Below are positions 24,557-32,938 of a stretch of DNA of 63,357 nt, one piece after another. Source of the stretch: Acidimicrobiales bacterium. Its GTDB lineage: Bacteria; Actinomycetota; Acidimicrobiia; Acidimicrobiales; Acidimicrobilacustridaceae. Where the stretch lies: NCBI GenBank assembly GCA_018401565.1, contig JAGYKS010000039.1, forward strand, positions 385,001-448,357, read 5' to 3'. Below the pieces are notes generated by a model. The model was not told the DNA's origin, did not search any database, and saw nothing but the letters and a program-made list of their open reading frames with translations. How positions within the stretch are numbered: position 1 is the first letter of the stretch; each line of letters opens with the position of its first letter. Position numbers and translations under genes: made by a program.

Positions 24557-25591
24557 ATGCCCACGAGCCGCCGCCGCCAGTCGCTCATGATGCGGGCCTG
24601 CCGGATGGAGCCGGTGGAGCGGCCCCCCGTCTGGCTCATGCGGCAGGCCGGCTGCCATCTGCCGGAATACCGGGCGGTGCGAGCCAAGGTGGGCTTCATG
24701 GAGCTCTGCAAAAACCCCCGTCTGTCGGCGGAGGTGATGCTCGCCACCGTGGAACGGCTCGGCGTCGATGCCGCGATCATCTTCAGCGATCTCCTGCCGC
24801 TGCTCGAGCCGATGGGCATGAACCTCGAATTCGCCGCCGGCGAGGGGCCGGTGATCCACAATCCGATCCGTGAGCCGGGTGATGTGAAGCGGCTCCGTGA
24901 ATTCATCGACATCGCCCCAATGGACTACGTGATGGACGTGGTGCAGGCCACGCGGGCGGGCTTGAGTGATTCCATTCCGGTGATCGGCTTCGCGGGGGCA
25001 CCCTTCACGCTGGCCGGCTACTGCATCGAAGGGGGCACCAGCAAGGCCTGGCTGCTCACCAAATCGTTCATGTATCGCCACGAGGCGGCCTGGCACGATT
25101 TGATGGGCCGGCTGGCCCGTGCCGTGAGTCGCTATCTCATCGGCCAGCTCGATGCGGGAGCGCAGATCGTGCAGGTCTTCGACAGCTGGGTCGGCTGCCT
25201 GGGGCCCGACGACTATCGGCGGTTTGTGCTGCCGCACACCCGCGTGGCGCTCGCCGAGGCGGCCATGCGGGCGCCGGTGATTCACTTCGCGACCGGCAAT
25301 CCGGCGCTCTTGCCGCTCTTGAAAGAGGCGGGCGGATCGGTGATCGGTATCGATTGGCGGATCGGCCTGGCCGATGGCTGGCGAATGGTCGGCCACGACC
25401 GCGCCGTGCAGGGCAACCTCGAGCCGGCGGTGCTCCTCTCCGATCGCGAGACCGTTCGCCGGCGCACGCTCGACGTGCTCGCGGAGGCCGCCGGCCGCCC
25501 CGGCCACATCTTCAACCTGGGCCACGGCGTGCTGCCGCAGACGCCAGTGGAAAACGTCCTCGAACTGATCGCGACGGTGAAGGGCGGCTGA
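24557..25591 (+). CDS. hemE: uroporphyrinogen decarboxylase with an Arg-to-Cys change in the active-site loop
   Basis: Decarboxylates uroporphyrinogen III to coproporphyrinogen III in the cytosol (344 residues). Family landmarks are RPPVWLMRQAG, the catalytic Asp in IIFSDLLPLLEPMG, Tyr in GFAGAPFTLAGYCIEGG, Ser in VQVFDSWVG and His in FNLGHGVLPQTP. The usual RQAGRYLPEYR reads RQAGCHLPEYR (residues 29-39). The Arg equivalent to human UROD Arg41 is Cys33, and Tyr42 is His34, while the equivalents of Arg37 and Arg50 remain. The codons are TGC CAT. This may be a real divergence or two base errors. It is divergent from the hemX-hemA operon. Confidence 0.95.
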   Translation: MPTSRRRQSLMMRACRMEPVERPPVWLMRQAGCHLPEYRAVRAKVGFMELCKNPRLSAEVMLATVERLGVDAAIIFSDLLPLLEPMGMNLEFAAGEGPVIHNPIREPGDVKRLREFIDIAPMDYVMDVVQATRAGLSDSIPVIGFAGAPFTLAGYCIEGGTSKAWLLTKSFMYRHEAAWHDLMGRLARAVSRYLIGQLDAGAQIVQVFDSWVGCLGPDDYRRFVLPHTRVALAEAAMRAPVIHFATGNPALLPLLKEAGGSVIGIDWRIGLADGWRMVGHDRAVQGNLEPAVLLSDRETVRRRTLDVLAEAAGRPGHIFNLGHGVLPQTPVENVLELIATVKGG

Positions 25592-25667
25592 CAACCGTCC
25601 TGTCGGCGACGCTATCTTCGTTTACGGACCGCGTTGATGAAAGACGGGTGATTCCCGCCCCGTGGCT

Positions 25668-25689
25668 GGAGGACAGGCTTCGGCCTGTC
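25668..25689. repeat. single REP-like palindrome (GGAG foot)
   Basis: GGAG (25668-25671) precedes GACAGGCTTCGGCCTGTC (25672-25689), one base different from the main core. GGAG is a known alternative to GTAG as REP foot tetranucleotide. It lies between the convergent hemE and TIM-barrel genes (25592-25700), but here it does not supply a stop codon. Confidence 0.85.
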
Positions 25690-25700
25690 GGGTGGTCGCA

Positions 25701-26615
25701 TCACTTCGTTCGCGGCGTCGGCTTCGGGATCGGTTTTCCGGTGAGTTCCCCGGTGATCCAGTCGAGGCCTTCGAGGTTGTCGAGCAGCCGGGCCTCGGCG
25801 TCGTGGCCGGTGTGGTTGAGGATGCCGATCGGCCCGGTATAGCCGCTCTCACAGATGACGCTCGCGAGTGCGACATCGAGGTCGCCCTGGCCGAGCACCA
25901 TGATCTTCTGGCCCTTCTTGTCTCCCTCGGCGGTCATGCCGTTGAGATTGAGGAAGTGCAGATGCGGCAGCATGGCAGCCAGCGCCTCCTTGAAGCGAGG
26001 CAGGTGATCATGGCCGTGGTGCTGGTTGTAGACGATGCCCACGTTGGGCAGATTCACCGCCTCGCAGACGGCGACCATGTTTTCAGGCTCGCCCCCCCAG
26101 CCGCCGTGGTTGTAGATCGACACGCGACAGCCAGCCTTCGCCAGTGTCTCGGCCAGCGGCCGCGGCCGGTCAGCGGCGTGCTTCACCTTGGCGGCTTGAT
26201 CGAGATCTGCCGGCGCTCCGGCCATCACCCAGAACGAGGGCGTGAGGCCCCGCCGCTGGAGGCTTTCGAGCAGGCCGGGTAGATCGGGGGGCGTGGTCCA
26301 AAACGCATCGAGCGCGACACCGTGCTTCGTGAGTGCGTCCCACTCCTCGTCGAATGTCGGAATATGTTCCTTTCGCCAGTCGTAGGCGAAGTGCTTCAGT
26401 CCAAGCTTCTCGAGCATAACCGCCCGCTCCTCAGGGCCGCGCTTCTTGGCGTCGAAGGGCACGATGCACCATGCGACGAGGTTGTCGCGGTGAAACAACT
26501 CCTTCGCCCGCGCGGCGACGTCGATGGGCTCCGCTGCCCGAGCAACTGCCGACGGGGTTGTGATCGCGGTAAGGCTGCACAGGGTGACAAGCATCAGCCG
26601 GCGGCAGAATGACAT
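25701..26615 (-). CDS. secreted sugar phosphate isomerase/epimerase-like TIM barrel protein
   Basis: A signal peptide (MSFCRRLMLVTLCSLTAITT…ARA) is followed by an AP-endonuclease-2/xylose-isomerase-like TIM barrel (304 residues). Metal-ligand-type residues occur in SIYNHGGWGGEPENM, GIVYNQHHGHDH, HFLNLNGM and GILNHTGHDAEARLL. The exported forms of this family are frequent in planctomycetes, and their substrates are unknown. RBS AAGGAAAA precedes the start. It lies 48 bp after the large cytochrome-propeller gene on the same strand, suggesting an operon for periplasmic sugar oxidation or isomerisation (inference). Confidence 0.82.
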   Translation of the reverse strand: MSFCRRLMLVTLCSLTAITTPSAVARAAEPIDVAARAKELFHRDNLVAWCIVPFDAKKRGPEERAVMLEKLGLKHFAYDWRKEHIPTFDEEWDALTKHGVALDAFWTTPPDLPGLLESLQRRGLTPSFWVMAGAPADLDQAAKVKHAADRPRPLAETLAKAGCRVSIYNHGGWGGEPENMVAVCEAVNLPNVGIVYNQHHGHDHLPRFKEALAAMLPHLHFLNLNGMTAEGDKKGQKIMVLGQGDLDVALASVICESGYTGPIGILNHTGHDAEARLLDNLEGLDWITGELTGKPIPKPTPRTK

Positions 26616-26663
26616 GAGGGTTTTCCTTCGAGGTGGGGCCTGTGTGGTCAGGCAAGTCTGGGG

Positions 26664-29600
26664 TTATTCGGCAATCAAGACGCCGTTCATCAGCTTCCAG
26701 TGGCCGGGGAACGTGCAGAGGAAGGGGTAGCGGCCGGGGGCGTCGGGCACGGTGAAATAAATCGTCTGCCGTTTGCCGGGCTCGGTGATGTCGGCATAGG
26801 CGATCACGTCGTCGGTCGTCGGCACATAGTGCCGGGCCACGGCCTCGGGATCGGCGATCAGGCCGTCGGCGAGCGTGCCCACGGTGGCGAGCGTGCCGGG
26901 CTTCGCGAGCACCCAGTTGTGCGGCACGACGTCGGGATTCACGAACGTGAGGGCGAGCTTCTCGCCGGGCTTCGCCCGCAGTTCCGGCGTCTTGTAGGCG
27001 AGGTTGGAGGCGGCTTCGATCGTGAGGGGCCGGGCTCCCTCGACCTTCGGGAGCCAAGGGTTCTTCACAGCCGCCTTCATCATGGCAATGTCGCGAAGGA
27101 TCGGATGGGCCGCCACGGGCCGCGTCACCTCCTGATACTTCGGAATGTCGCGAAACGGCTCGTCGAGGGCGTGCACCGTGGCGAACACGTCGCGCGTCAC
27201 CCCGCCGCCGACGGCGACGTGCAGATGCAACTGGTTCACCGGGTGAATGTCGGACAGCTCCAGAAACAGGCTCTGGCCGTCGGAGAGCACCGTGGCCGAG
27301 CGGATGGCAAGCGGGTCGTGCCCCACTGTGCCATAGTGACTCGGCGAGAACTCGGGCGAGCCGTATGACGGACCGTAGCGGTAGTTCCAACACTGGGCGA
27401 AGTGGTTGGCCGCGTCGGCTGCCACGCTGCGGTCGAGCGGTGCCGAAAACCGCAGCAGCACGCCGTTGCGATGGACGCGAATGCCGATCGGCTGCTGCAC
27501 GGTGCCGCCGGTATACCGCACCCGCTGGAAGCAGCCGTCGTCGACGCCGTAGACATGCCAGCCATTCATCCCGCTCACGTAGAGCTGGCCGTCGGCGGGG
27601 CTGAACCGGCCGCGGTGCACGCCCGAGCGGAAGTCGCCGACGAGCGGCACGACGGCCCCCTGAAACTGCCCGGCCACCTCGTCCCGAAGCACCAGAAAGT
27701 GCGTGCAGGCTCCGAACGAGAAATGCAGCAGTTGGCCACCGAGCGGTCCCCAGCGGTCGCTGGATATATAGGTCTGGCCGCCGCTTGAATGGTCGAGGCC
27801 GCGCGGAATGGAGACCAGCGGCAAGGCCGGCGGCGTGCCCCGAAAATTCGGGAGCGGGTTCGCGGGTGGCTGCCCCGGCTGCTGCCGCACCGCGCAGATC
27901 GCCGATGCCGGCGTGTATTCGCCCTCCGAGACCGGTACGGTGAGTGTGCCGTCGGGCAGGAGCCCAAGGCCGTCGGGATTGCGAAAGCCGACGGCCAGCA
28001 CGTCGATCGAACTGCCGTCGGGGCTGATCCGCAGCAGCCCCTGGTGCGACGCCGTGAAGAAGTTGCCGGCCGCGTCGCGTTCGAGGCCGCACTTGAAGTT
28101 GTGGCCACCCGACGGCTCGAAGCGATTTGTCACGCAGGCGTAGAAGTCGGCTTCGCCGTCACCGTTGGTGTCGTCAAGCCGCGTGAGCTGGTCACCGCCG
28201 AGCACATAGACGACGTCGTCGTGTACGACGAGGCCGAGGGCCTGATTGAGCCCGGCCGCCATCCGTCGCCAGCGAACACTCTGCAAATTGGCGTCGAGCC
28301 CGGAAACCCGCCACACGTCGCCCTGGATCGTGCAGATCGCCGCGTCGCCGTTGGAGAAGAAGCCGTGCCCGCCGAAAAACATCAGCCCGCCCCACGGGTT
28401 ATCGAACGGCGGGGCGATCGTGTCGACGGCGTAGGGCCCGCCTGTGCCAACCGTGCCGGTGGTCGTGAGCACCTGCGGCCACTGGGGCGGACCTCCCTTC
28501 ACGAGGTCGGTGAGCGGATGGCTTTCAGCTGGCGCGATCTCGCGGACGAGCCTGCCATCCTTCACCCATGGAGCGTCGAGATACTGCACGTCGCCGATCG
28601 AATAGGAAAAAATCACCCGCTTTCCATGGCGGGAGAACCCGTGGTAGGTGCGGGGGCCGGCCGGCACCTCAGCGGCGGCGGGTGGCTTGCCGAGCGGCCC
28701 GGCAGGAGCGGCGGGAGCGAGGAAGCCGTAGCGGTTTTTCCCAAATTTCAGGAAGCCGCCCGTCCAGACCGCCTCGATCTGGAGCGTGTCGGGATTGAAA
28801 CAGGCCGCCAATTCGCCAGCATCGCCAAGCCGCACGCTCACCGCCCGGGGCACAATGCGACCACCAACGGCGAGCGGCCATGCCTGCACGGTGCCCTGAT
28901 CGCACGCGTCGCGACGGGTGTCGTCCCAGGTCGACCAGGGGATGCTCCCCCAGTGGCCGTGCGTGCCGCCGTCGAGGCCGGGCCAGGCCGGCAGCAGAAG
29001 CGGCATCGGGTCGCGGCCGCGAAACTGCAGCGCCTGCTTCGTGTAGGGGTCGTAGACGCGGTGCTTGTTCACCCACAGGTCGCGGTTGGGCCAGTCGTCG
29101 GGCCGCAGGGGCTCGCGGGGCACATCGAATGAGCCAGCCCGGTGAGAGAGCGTTTCGAGGCCGGGCGTGCGGCCGAGTTCCAAGAGATACCGCACGAGGT
29201 CGCGGCGGTCTTCGGCCGGCAGCGCCGTGAACACGTTGGCCGGCATGAGCGAGCCGACCTCCGTCCGTTCGTCGATGTCGGCTGGCGCGAGCGTGTGGCT
29301 CTTGCCCGTCACGTCGACCACGATCACGGCAGCGGAAGTTTTCTCTTTGATGATGCCCTGCAGCACACGGCCATCGGCCAGTGCGAACGCATACGCTCGG
29401 TACTCAGGCTTCATGGAGCGGTTGGGCCAGTAGACACTCTCGACCAGCTCCTCGGGCGTGAGGCACGTGGCCACGGTCGTGAGTTCCGGCCCGACGGCGC
29501 CCCCCGTGCCCGCCACCTTGTGGCACGCGGTGCAGCCGGTCGCGGCGGCATTGAATACACCCGCCCCGCGGCGGGCGTCGCCCTGCTCTCGGGCATCGGC

Positions 29601-29729
29601 CAGAGCCTGCTGGACAAACTCCGGGCTCCACTCTGGTGGAGCAGATTGGCCCGCGGCCGTGCCGCCCAGCCCGATGACCGCCCCCACGATCGCGACGAAC
29701 GGCAGGGTGAAAAAGGGCCAAAACTTCAT
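26664..29729 (-). CDS. exported multi-domain redox protein: cytochrome c, beta-propeller, azurin-like copper domain
   Basis: 1021 residues with signal peptide. A cytochrome c domain carries the heme motif GCTACHK (C66, C69, H70), with Met candidates in GSLMPANVF near residue 164. A long central region (about 200-860) forms a glucose/sorbosone-dehydrogenase-like or NHL-like propeller, with repeats such as LARLDDTNGDGEAD-type and NPDGLGLLPDGTL segments. The C-terminal ~110 residues are a cupredoxin with type-1 copper ligands: His937 in VVPHNW, Cys1005, His1010 and Met1014 in CTFPGHWKLM. The C-x4-H-x3-M spacing is that of azurin. Heme and copper in one chain suggest electron transfer from an oxidised substrate to the respiratory chain. 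It is divergent from a PAS-AraC regulator. Confidence 0.85.
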   Translation of the reverse strand: MKFWPFFTLPFVAIVGAVIGLGGTAAGQSAPPEWSPEFVQQALADAREQGDARRGAGVFNAAATGCTACHKVAGTGGAVGPELTTVATCLTPEELVESVYWPNRSMKPEYRAYAFALADGRVLQGIIKEKTSAAVIVVDVTGKSHTLAPADIDERTEVGSLMPANVFTALPAEDRRDLVRYLLELGRTPGLETLSHRAGSFDVPREPLRPDDWPNRDLWVNKHRVYDPYTKQALQFRGRDPMPLLLPAWPGLDGGTHGHWGSIPWSTWDDTRRDACDQGTVQAWPLAVGGRIVPRAVSVRLGDAGELAACFNPDTLQIEAVWTGGFLKFGKNRYGFLAPAAPAGPLGKPPAAAEVPAGPRTYHGFSRHGKRVIFSYSIGDVQYLDAPWVKDGRLVREIAPAESHPLTDLVKGGPPQWPQVLTTTGTVGTGGPYAVDTIAPPFDNPWGGLMFFGGHGFFSNGDAAICTIQGDVWRVSGLDANLQSVRWRRMAAGLNQALGLVVHDDVVYVLGGDQLTRLDDTNGDGEADFYACVTNRFEPSGGHNFKCGLERDAAGNFFTASHQGLLRISPDGSSIDVLAVGFRNPDGLGLLPDGTLTVPVSEGEYTPASAICAVRQQPGQPPANPLPNFRGTPPALPLVSIPRGLDHSSGGQTYISSDRWGPLGGQLLHFSFGACTHFLVLRDEVAGQFQGAVVPLVGDFRSGVHRGRFSPADGQLYVSGMNGWHVYGVDDGCFQRVRYTGGTVQQPIGIRVHRNGVLLRFSAPLDRSVAADAANHFAQCWNYRYGPSYGSPEFSPSHYGTVGHDPLAIRSATVLSDGQSLFLELSDIHPVNQLHLHVAVGGGVTRDVFATVHALDEPFRDIPKYQEVTRPVAAHPILRDIAMMKAAVKNPWLPKVEGARPLTIEAASNLAYKTPELRAKPGEKLALTFVNPDVVPHNWVLAKPGTLATVGTLADGLIADPEAVARHYVPTTDDVIAYADITEPGKRQTIYFTVPDAPGRYPFLCTFPGHWKLMNGVLIAE

Positions 29730-29839
29730 GCTTCATGTTGTAATCCCTGTCGCCACGGCCGGCTTGCCAGTGTGCGGCGGAAGATGGAATGAGAACGGCG
29801 TGCGGCCACTGGCCGGTGTGCGATACTCGGTGGAGAGGT

Positions 29840-29906
29840 TAGAGCGCATACAGGTTGGCTGGAGCGACGATCGGGCAAACCAGGAAGCGTAGGCTGGACG
29901 CGCTCG
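29840..29906. repeat. MITE-like element B, short copy
   Basis: TAGAGCGCATACAGGTTGGC at the left, and GGCTGGACGCGCTCG at the right, whose reverse complement is CGAGCGCGTCCAGCC, form imperfect terminal inverted repeats with GACGATCGGGCAAACCAGG between. It lacks the ~100-bp middle of the long copies at 5499 and 31828. It lies directly before the AraC-type gene, so it is probably in that gene's promoter or leader. Confidence 0.75.
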
Positions 29907-29907
29907 C

Positions 29908-30699
29908 ATGCCCTCTGGGAACGTGAATATGGAACCCTCCCGTGATCTGCGACCGCTCGATCCCGTCGCGACCGGCATCGCCGGACTGCTCGACCAGATC
30001 GAGGGCGTGCAGTGTTGGATCAAGGATCCTCGAGGACGCTACACCTGGGTCAACCGCGGGTTTTTGCTGAACTACGCTCTGGAGCGTGTCGAGCAGGTGA
30101 TCGGACGCACCGACCACGATCTGTCGCCGCCACATCTTGCTGATCAGTATCGGCTCGACGACGAACGTGTGCTGGGCGGCCAGACAGTCGACGGTCGAAT
30201 TGAACTCGTGGGCCGCTTTGATCGCACCGCCGTCTGGTCGCTCACCACAAAGAAGCCGCTCCAGGATGCCCGCGGCAGGATCATCGGCACGCTGGGCATG
30301 ACGAGAGTGGTCGATGACGACGCCGTGTACGCCGGAAACGAGGACGCCGCCCTCGGCCTGGTACTCGTCCACATGCGAAAAAACTTCGCCGAGCCACTTT
30401 CCAATGCTACGCTAGCGCGAATCGCCGGCCGCTCCGTGCGGGCCTTCGAGCGGATGTTTCGTCGGCAGATGCAGGCGACCCCACAGCAGTTCCTGCGCCG
30501 ACTGCGGCTGCGGCTGGCCTGTCGGGAGTTGACGACCACACATCGTTCTCTCGTCGCGCTCGCGGTGGACCATGGCTTCTGCGACCAGAGCCATTTTGTT
30601 CGCGAATTTCGCCGTGAATTCGGCATCCCGCCCGGAGAGTACCGCAAACGGCAGGCCGGCTCCCCTCGGGCGGATCAGGCGACTCACAGAGACCGGTGA
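29908..30699 (+). CDS. AraC-family transcription regulator with N-terminal PAS domain
   Basis: 263 residues. Residues ~25-135 resemble a PAS sensor (GVQCWIKDPRGRYTWVNRGF, VIGRTDHDLSP, RFDRTAVWSLTTKKPLQDAR). Residues ~150-255 are an AraC HTH pair (LSNATLARIAGRSVRAFERM, FLRRLRLRLACRELTTT, LVALAVDHGFCDQSHFVREF, FGIPPGEYRKRQAG). The ATG at 29908 directly follows element B; ATG 29929 is an alternative start with a GGGA sequence 12 nt before it. The divergent cytochrome-propeller gene suggests it may regulate that gene in response to a metabolite or redox cue (inference). Confidence 0.87.
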   Translation: MPSGNVNMEPSRDLRPLDPVATGIAGLLDQIEGVQCWIKDPRGRYTWVNRGFLLNYALERVEQVIGRTDHDLSPPHLADQYRLDDERVLGGQTVDGRIELVGRFDRTAVWSLTTKKPLQDARGRIIGTLGMTRVVDDDAVYAGNEDAALGLVLVHMRKNFAEPLSNATLARIAGRSVRAFERMFRRQMQATPQQFLRRLRLRLACRELTTTHRSLVALAVDHGFCDQSHFVREFRREFGIPPGEYRKRQAGSPRADQATHRDR

Positions 30700-30756
30700 A
30701 TCGCGATCCGTTTCGCACCGCATGACGTCCGGTCTATTCCCGATTTCCGACTCGCC

Positions 30757-31830
30757 ATGATCGATCCCCGATGGGTGGCCCACCTCACCGATTTTCGCCC
30801 CGCATGGTGGCTGCCGGGAGGACATGCGCAGACGCTGTCGGCGGCGTTTTGGAAAGGACCACAACCTCCCGAGCGGGGGATTGCCCGACAGATCGCACTC
30901 CCCGACGGAGATATCCTCGTCGCGCTGGATGATCAGCCGACTCGATGGCAGGCGGGCGACCCAGCGATTCTGATGATGCACGGGCTGGGCGGGACAGCCC
31001 GCAATCCGTTTCTGGTGCGGGTGACGGCCAAGCTCCTGCAACACGGAGTGCGTGTCTTTCGACTCAACCTGCGCGGTTGCGGGGCGGGGGCAGGGCTGGC
31101 CCGACTGCCCTACAACGCAGGCGGGTCGGGGGATCTGAAGGCGGCGGTGGGTACCGTGATCGATTGGTGTCGCGAGCCGACCACGCGACTGGCTGGAAGC
31201 CGATCACACACTCCGCTGACGCTCTTCGGCATGTCACTCAGCGCGAACGTGTTGCTCAAGTATCTCGGCGAGGAAGGCTCGTCTATTCCCGCTTCGGTAG
31301 ACCGGGCGATCGCGCTCAACCCGCCGATCGATCTGGCTCGCAGTGTGCGCACGCTCGAACGTCCACTCAATCGCGGGTATGACCAGTACTTCGTGAAGGC
31401 TTTGATCGACCAAGTCCGACGGCAGTCGATTCATCGTCCCGACTTCGCCACACTGCCCGACCCACTGCCTCGCACGCTCTTCGACTTCGACGACCGCTTC
31501 ACGGCAAGGCACGGCGGCTACCCCCATGCAGCAGCCTACTACGTTGCTGCCAGTTCCCTGTCTCGCATCCCACAGATCCAAGTCCCGACTTTGATCCTGA
31601 CAGCTGCGGATGATCCGCTCGTGCCCGTCGAGATGTTCCACGAGCAGCAGTCGAACTGGCCGGAGTGCGTCCACGTGGCGATCACGCGCGGGGGCGGCCA
31701 TCTGGGGTATGTGGGGCACGGCCATGCCGACTCCGATGCCCGCTGGCTCGACTGGCGAGTCTGTGAGTTTGTCACTGAATGGCGACCGGATACTCTGCCG
31801 CCCAACGCTCAGCCGGAATCCGCATTCTAG
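30757..31830 (+). CDS. YheT-type alpha/beta hydrolase
   Basis: 357-residue hydrolase of the YheT/ABHD1-3 family. The N-terminal signature is AWWLPGGHAQTL. The oxyanion region is MMHGLGGTARNPFL, the nucleophile elbow GMSLSANVLLKYLGEEG, the acid in LILTAADDPLVP, and the His in ITRGGGHLGYVG, giving a complete Ser-Asp-His set. Members are esterases or lipid-modifying enzymes; the substrate is unknown. The stop TAG (31828-31830) coincides with the first three bases of element B long copy 2, so the C-terminal residues may have been set by that insertion. Confidence 0.9.
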   Translation: MIDPRWVAHLTDFRPAWWLPGGHAQTLSAAFWKGPQPPERGIARQIALPDGDILVALDDQPTRWQAGDPAILMMHGLGGTARNPFLVRVTAKLLQHGVRVFRLNLRGCGAGAGLARLPYNAGGSGDLKAAVGTVIDWCREPTTRLAGSRSHTPLTLFGMSLSANVLLKYLGEEGSSIPASVDRAIALNPPIDLARSVRTLERPLNRGYDQYFVKALIDQVRRQSIHRPDFATLPDPLPRTLFDFDDRFTARHGGYPHAAAYYVAASSLSRIPQIQVPTLILTAADDPLVPVEMFHEQQSNWPECVHVAITRGGGHLGYVGHGHADSDARWLDWRVCEFVTEWRPDTLPPNAQPESAF

Positions 31831-31995
31831 AGTGCACACAGGCTAGCTGTGGCGACGATCGGGCAAACCAGGGAACGTAGGCCCGAGGGTCGGCGAACGC
31901 TCGACGAGCATTGGGCGTATCCTCGCCCCGCGAGGAGACTTTTGCCGCCCCCGAGCCGGCGATACACGTAGGCCACGTAGGCTGGGTGCGCTCGA
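31828..31995. repeat. MITE-like element B, long copy 2
   Basis: Left end TAGAGTGCACACAGGCTAGC, right end GGCTGGGTGCGCTCGA. The middle GTCGGCGAACGCTCGACGAG and the GTATCCTCGCCCCGCGAG / CCCCCGAGCCGGCGATACAC blocks are shared with 5499-5678. It starts at the stop codon of the YheT gene and fills the gap before the PhyH gene. After it, 31996-32030 contains a short direct repeat (AGGACAGGTCATTC). Confidence 0.8.
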
Positions 31996-32053
31996 AAGGA
32001 CAGGTCATTCAGGACAGGTCATTCGCAGGGTGCCGTCTGGAAAGAGTCAGATC

Positions 32054-32938
32054 TCATGCCGCCGCGCCGGGCCAGCCGGGCTGCCAGGTGTCTTCCATGC
32101 GCGGAAATCGCCGCCGCAGGGCGATATAGTCCTCGACCATGCCCCGAATCCGTGGCTGCAGCTGGGCCTGGTAGGCCGGGTCGGATATCGGCTCGAGCGG
32201 CAGCAGGTAGAAGTGCCAGGTCGGCTTTCGCGCGGCGCTGTGATATCCCATGTGAAGCGTCCGCCGTGGTGTTTCCATGCCCTCGTTGTAGCCGCGATGG
32301 ATCAGGTTGTTGTTGTAGAGCAGGGCGTGGCCGGCGGGAATCTTCACAGGCACCCCGCCTGGCATCACCGCGTCGGTCGGCGCGTAGTGCTTTGATCCGC
32401 CAAACGCAGCATCCTCCTCGGGCGTGCTGGGCCGCCGGTGGCTGCCAGGCACCACCCACAAGCTCTGTTCCTCATAGAGCGGCAAATTGATCTGCACGCT
32501 ATTGTGCGGCCACTCCGCTGAGAAGAGCTCGTCGCGAATCTCGGCCTGTGGGATTTGGATCACGTCACGATGCCAGCCGAGGTTGTACGAGACCCCGGGG
32601 TTTGTCGCGAAGATCGAGGCGTTGTTGATGATCGGATGCGGCCCAAGAAGCTCCTCCACGATCTCGAGCACCGCGGGAATGTGGTAGGCATGTAGGATCG
32701 ACGCGGCCCGGGGCGTGCCGAGCATGTGGATGTAGTATTGTTTCGCGCGGGTGCCAAACGACTCGAGCGGGTCGCCGAGATGCTGCATCGACGAGCAGGC
32801 GACTTCGTCGGATGCCGTCTTCGTGGTGGGGTCGAGCAGTTCCGCCATCAGGCGGCGGAAGTCTCCGATCTCGGCGTCGGTGAGCACCCGCTCGAGCACG
32901 AATCCGTCGCGGGCGAACTGCTGCTGTCTCGGGGTCAT
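32054..32938 (-). CDS. phytanoyl-CoA dioxygenase (PhyH) family protein
   Basis: Fe(II)/2-oxoglutarate-dependent oxygenase of the PhyH family (294 residues). The iron facial triad is visible as H-x-D in NLGWHRDVIQIP and the distal His in NNNLIHRGYN. The 2-oxoglutarate-binding Arg is probably in PRRTLHMGY. The substrate is unknown; linked genes suggest a sugar- or cyclitol-related small molecule. The start overlaps the stop of the upstream Gfo/Idh/MocA gene (ATGA), so it is the third gene of a tightly coupled operon. Confidence 0.88.
   Translation of the reverse strand: MTPRQQQFARDGFVLERVLTDAEIGDFRRLMAELLDPTTKTASDEVACSSMQHLGDPLESFGTRAKQYYIHMLGTPRAASILHAYHIPAVLEIVEELLGPHPIINNASIFATNPGVSYNLGWHRDVIQIPQAEIRDELFSAEWPHNSVQINLPLYEEQSLWVVPGSHRRPSTPEEDAAFGGSKHYAPTDAVMPGGVPVKIPAGHALLYNNNLIHRGYNEGMETPRRTLHMGYHSAARKPTWHFYLLPLEPISDPAYQAQLQPRIRGMVEDYIALRRRFPRMEDTWQPGWPGAAA

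Noticed and set aside
24443..25594. N-terminal extension of the hemX-like protein across hemE
   Set aside because: The open frame continues antisense to hemE, but the sequence before MLDFVSR is low-complexity shadow. A Shine-Dalgarno sequence supports the start at 24442.
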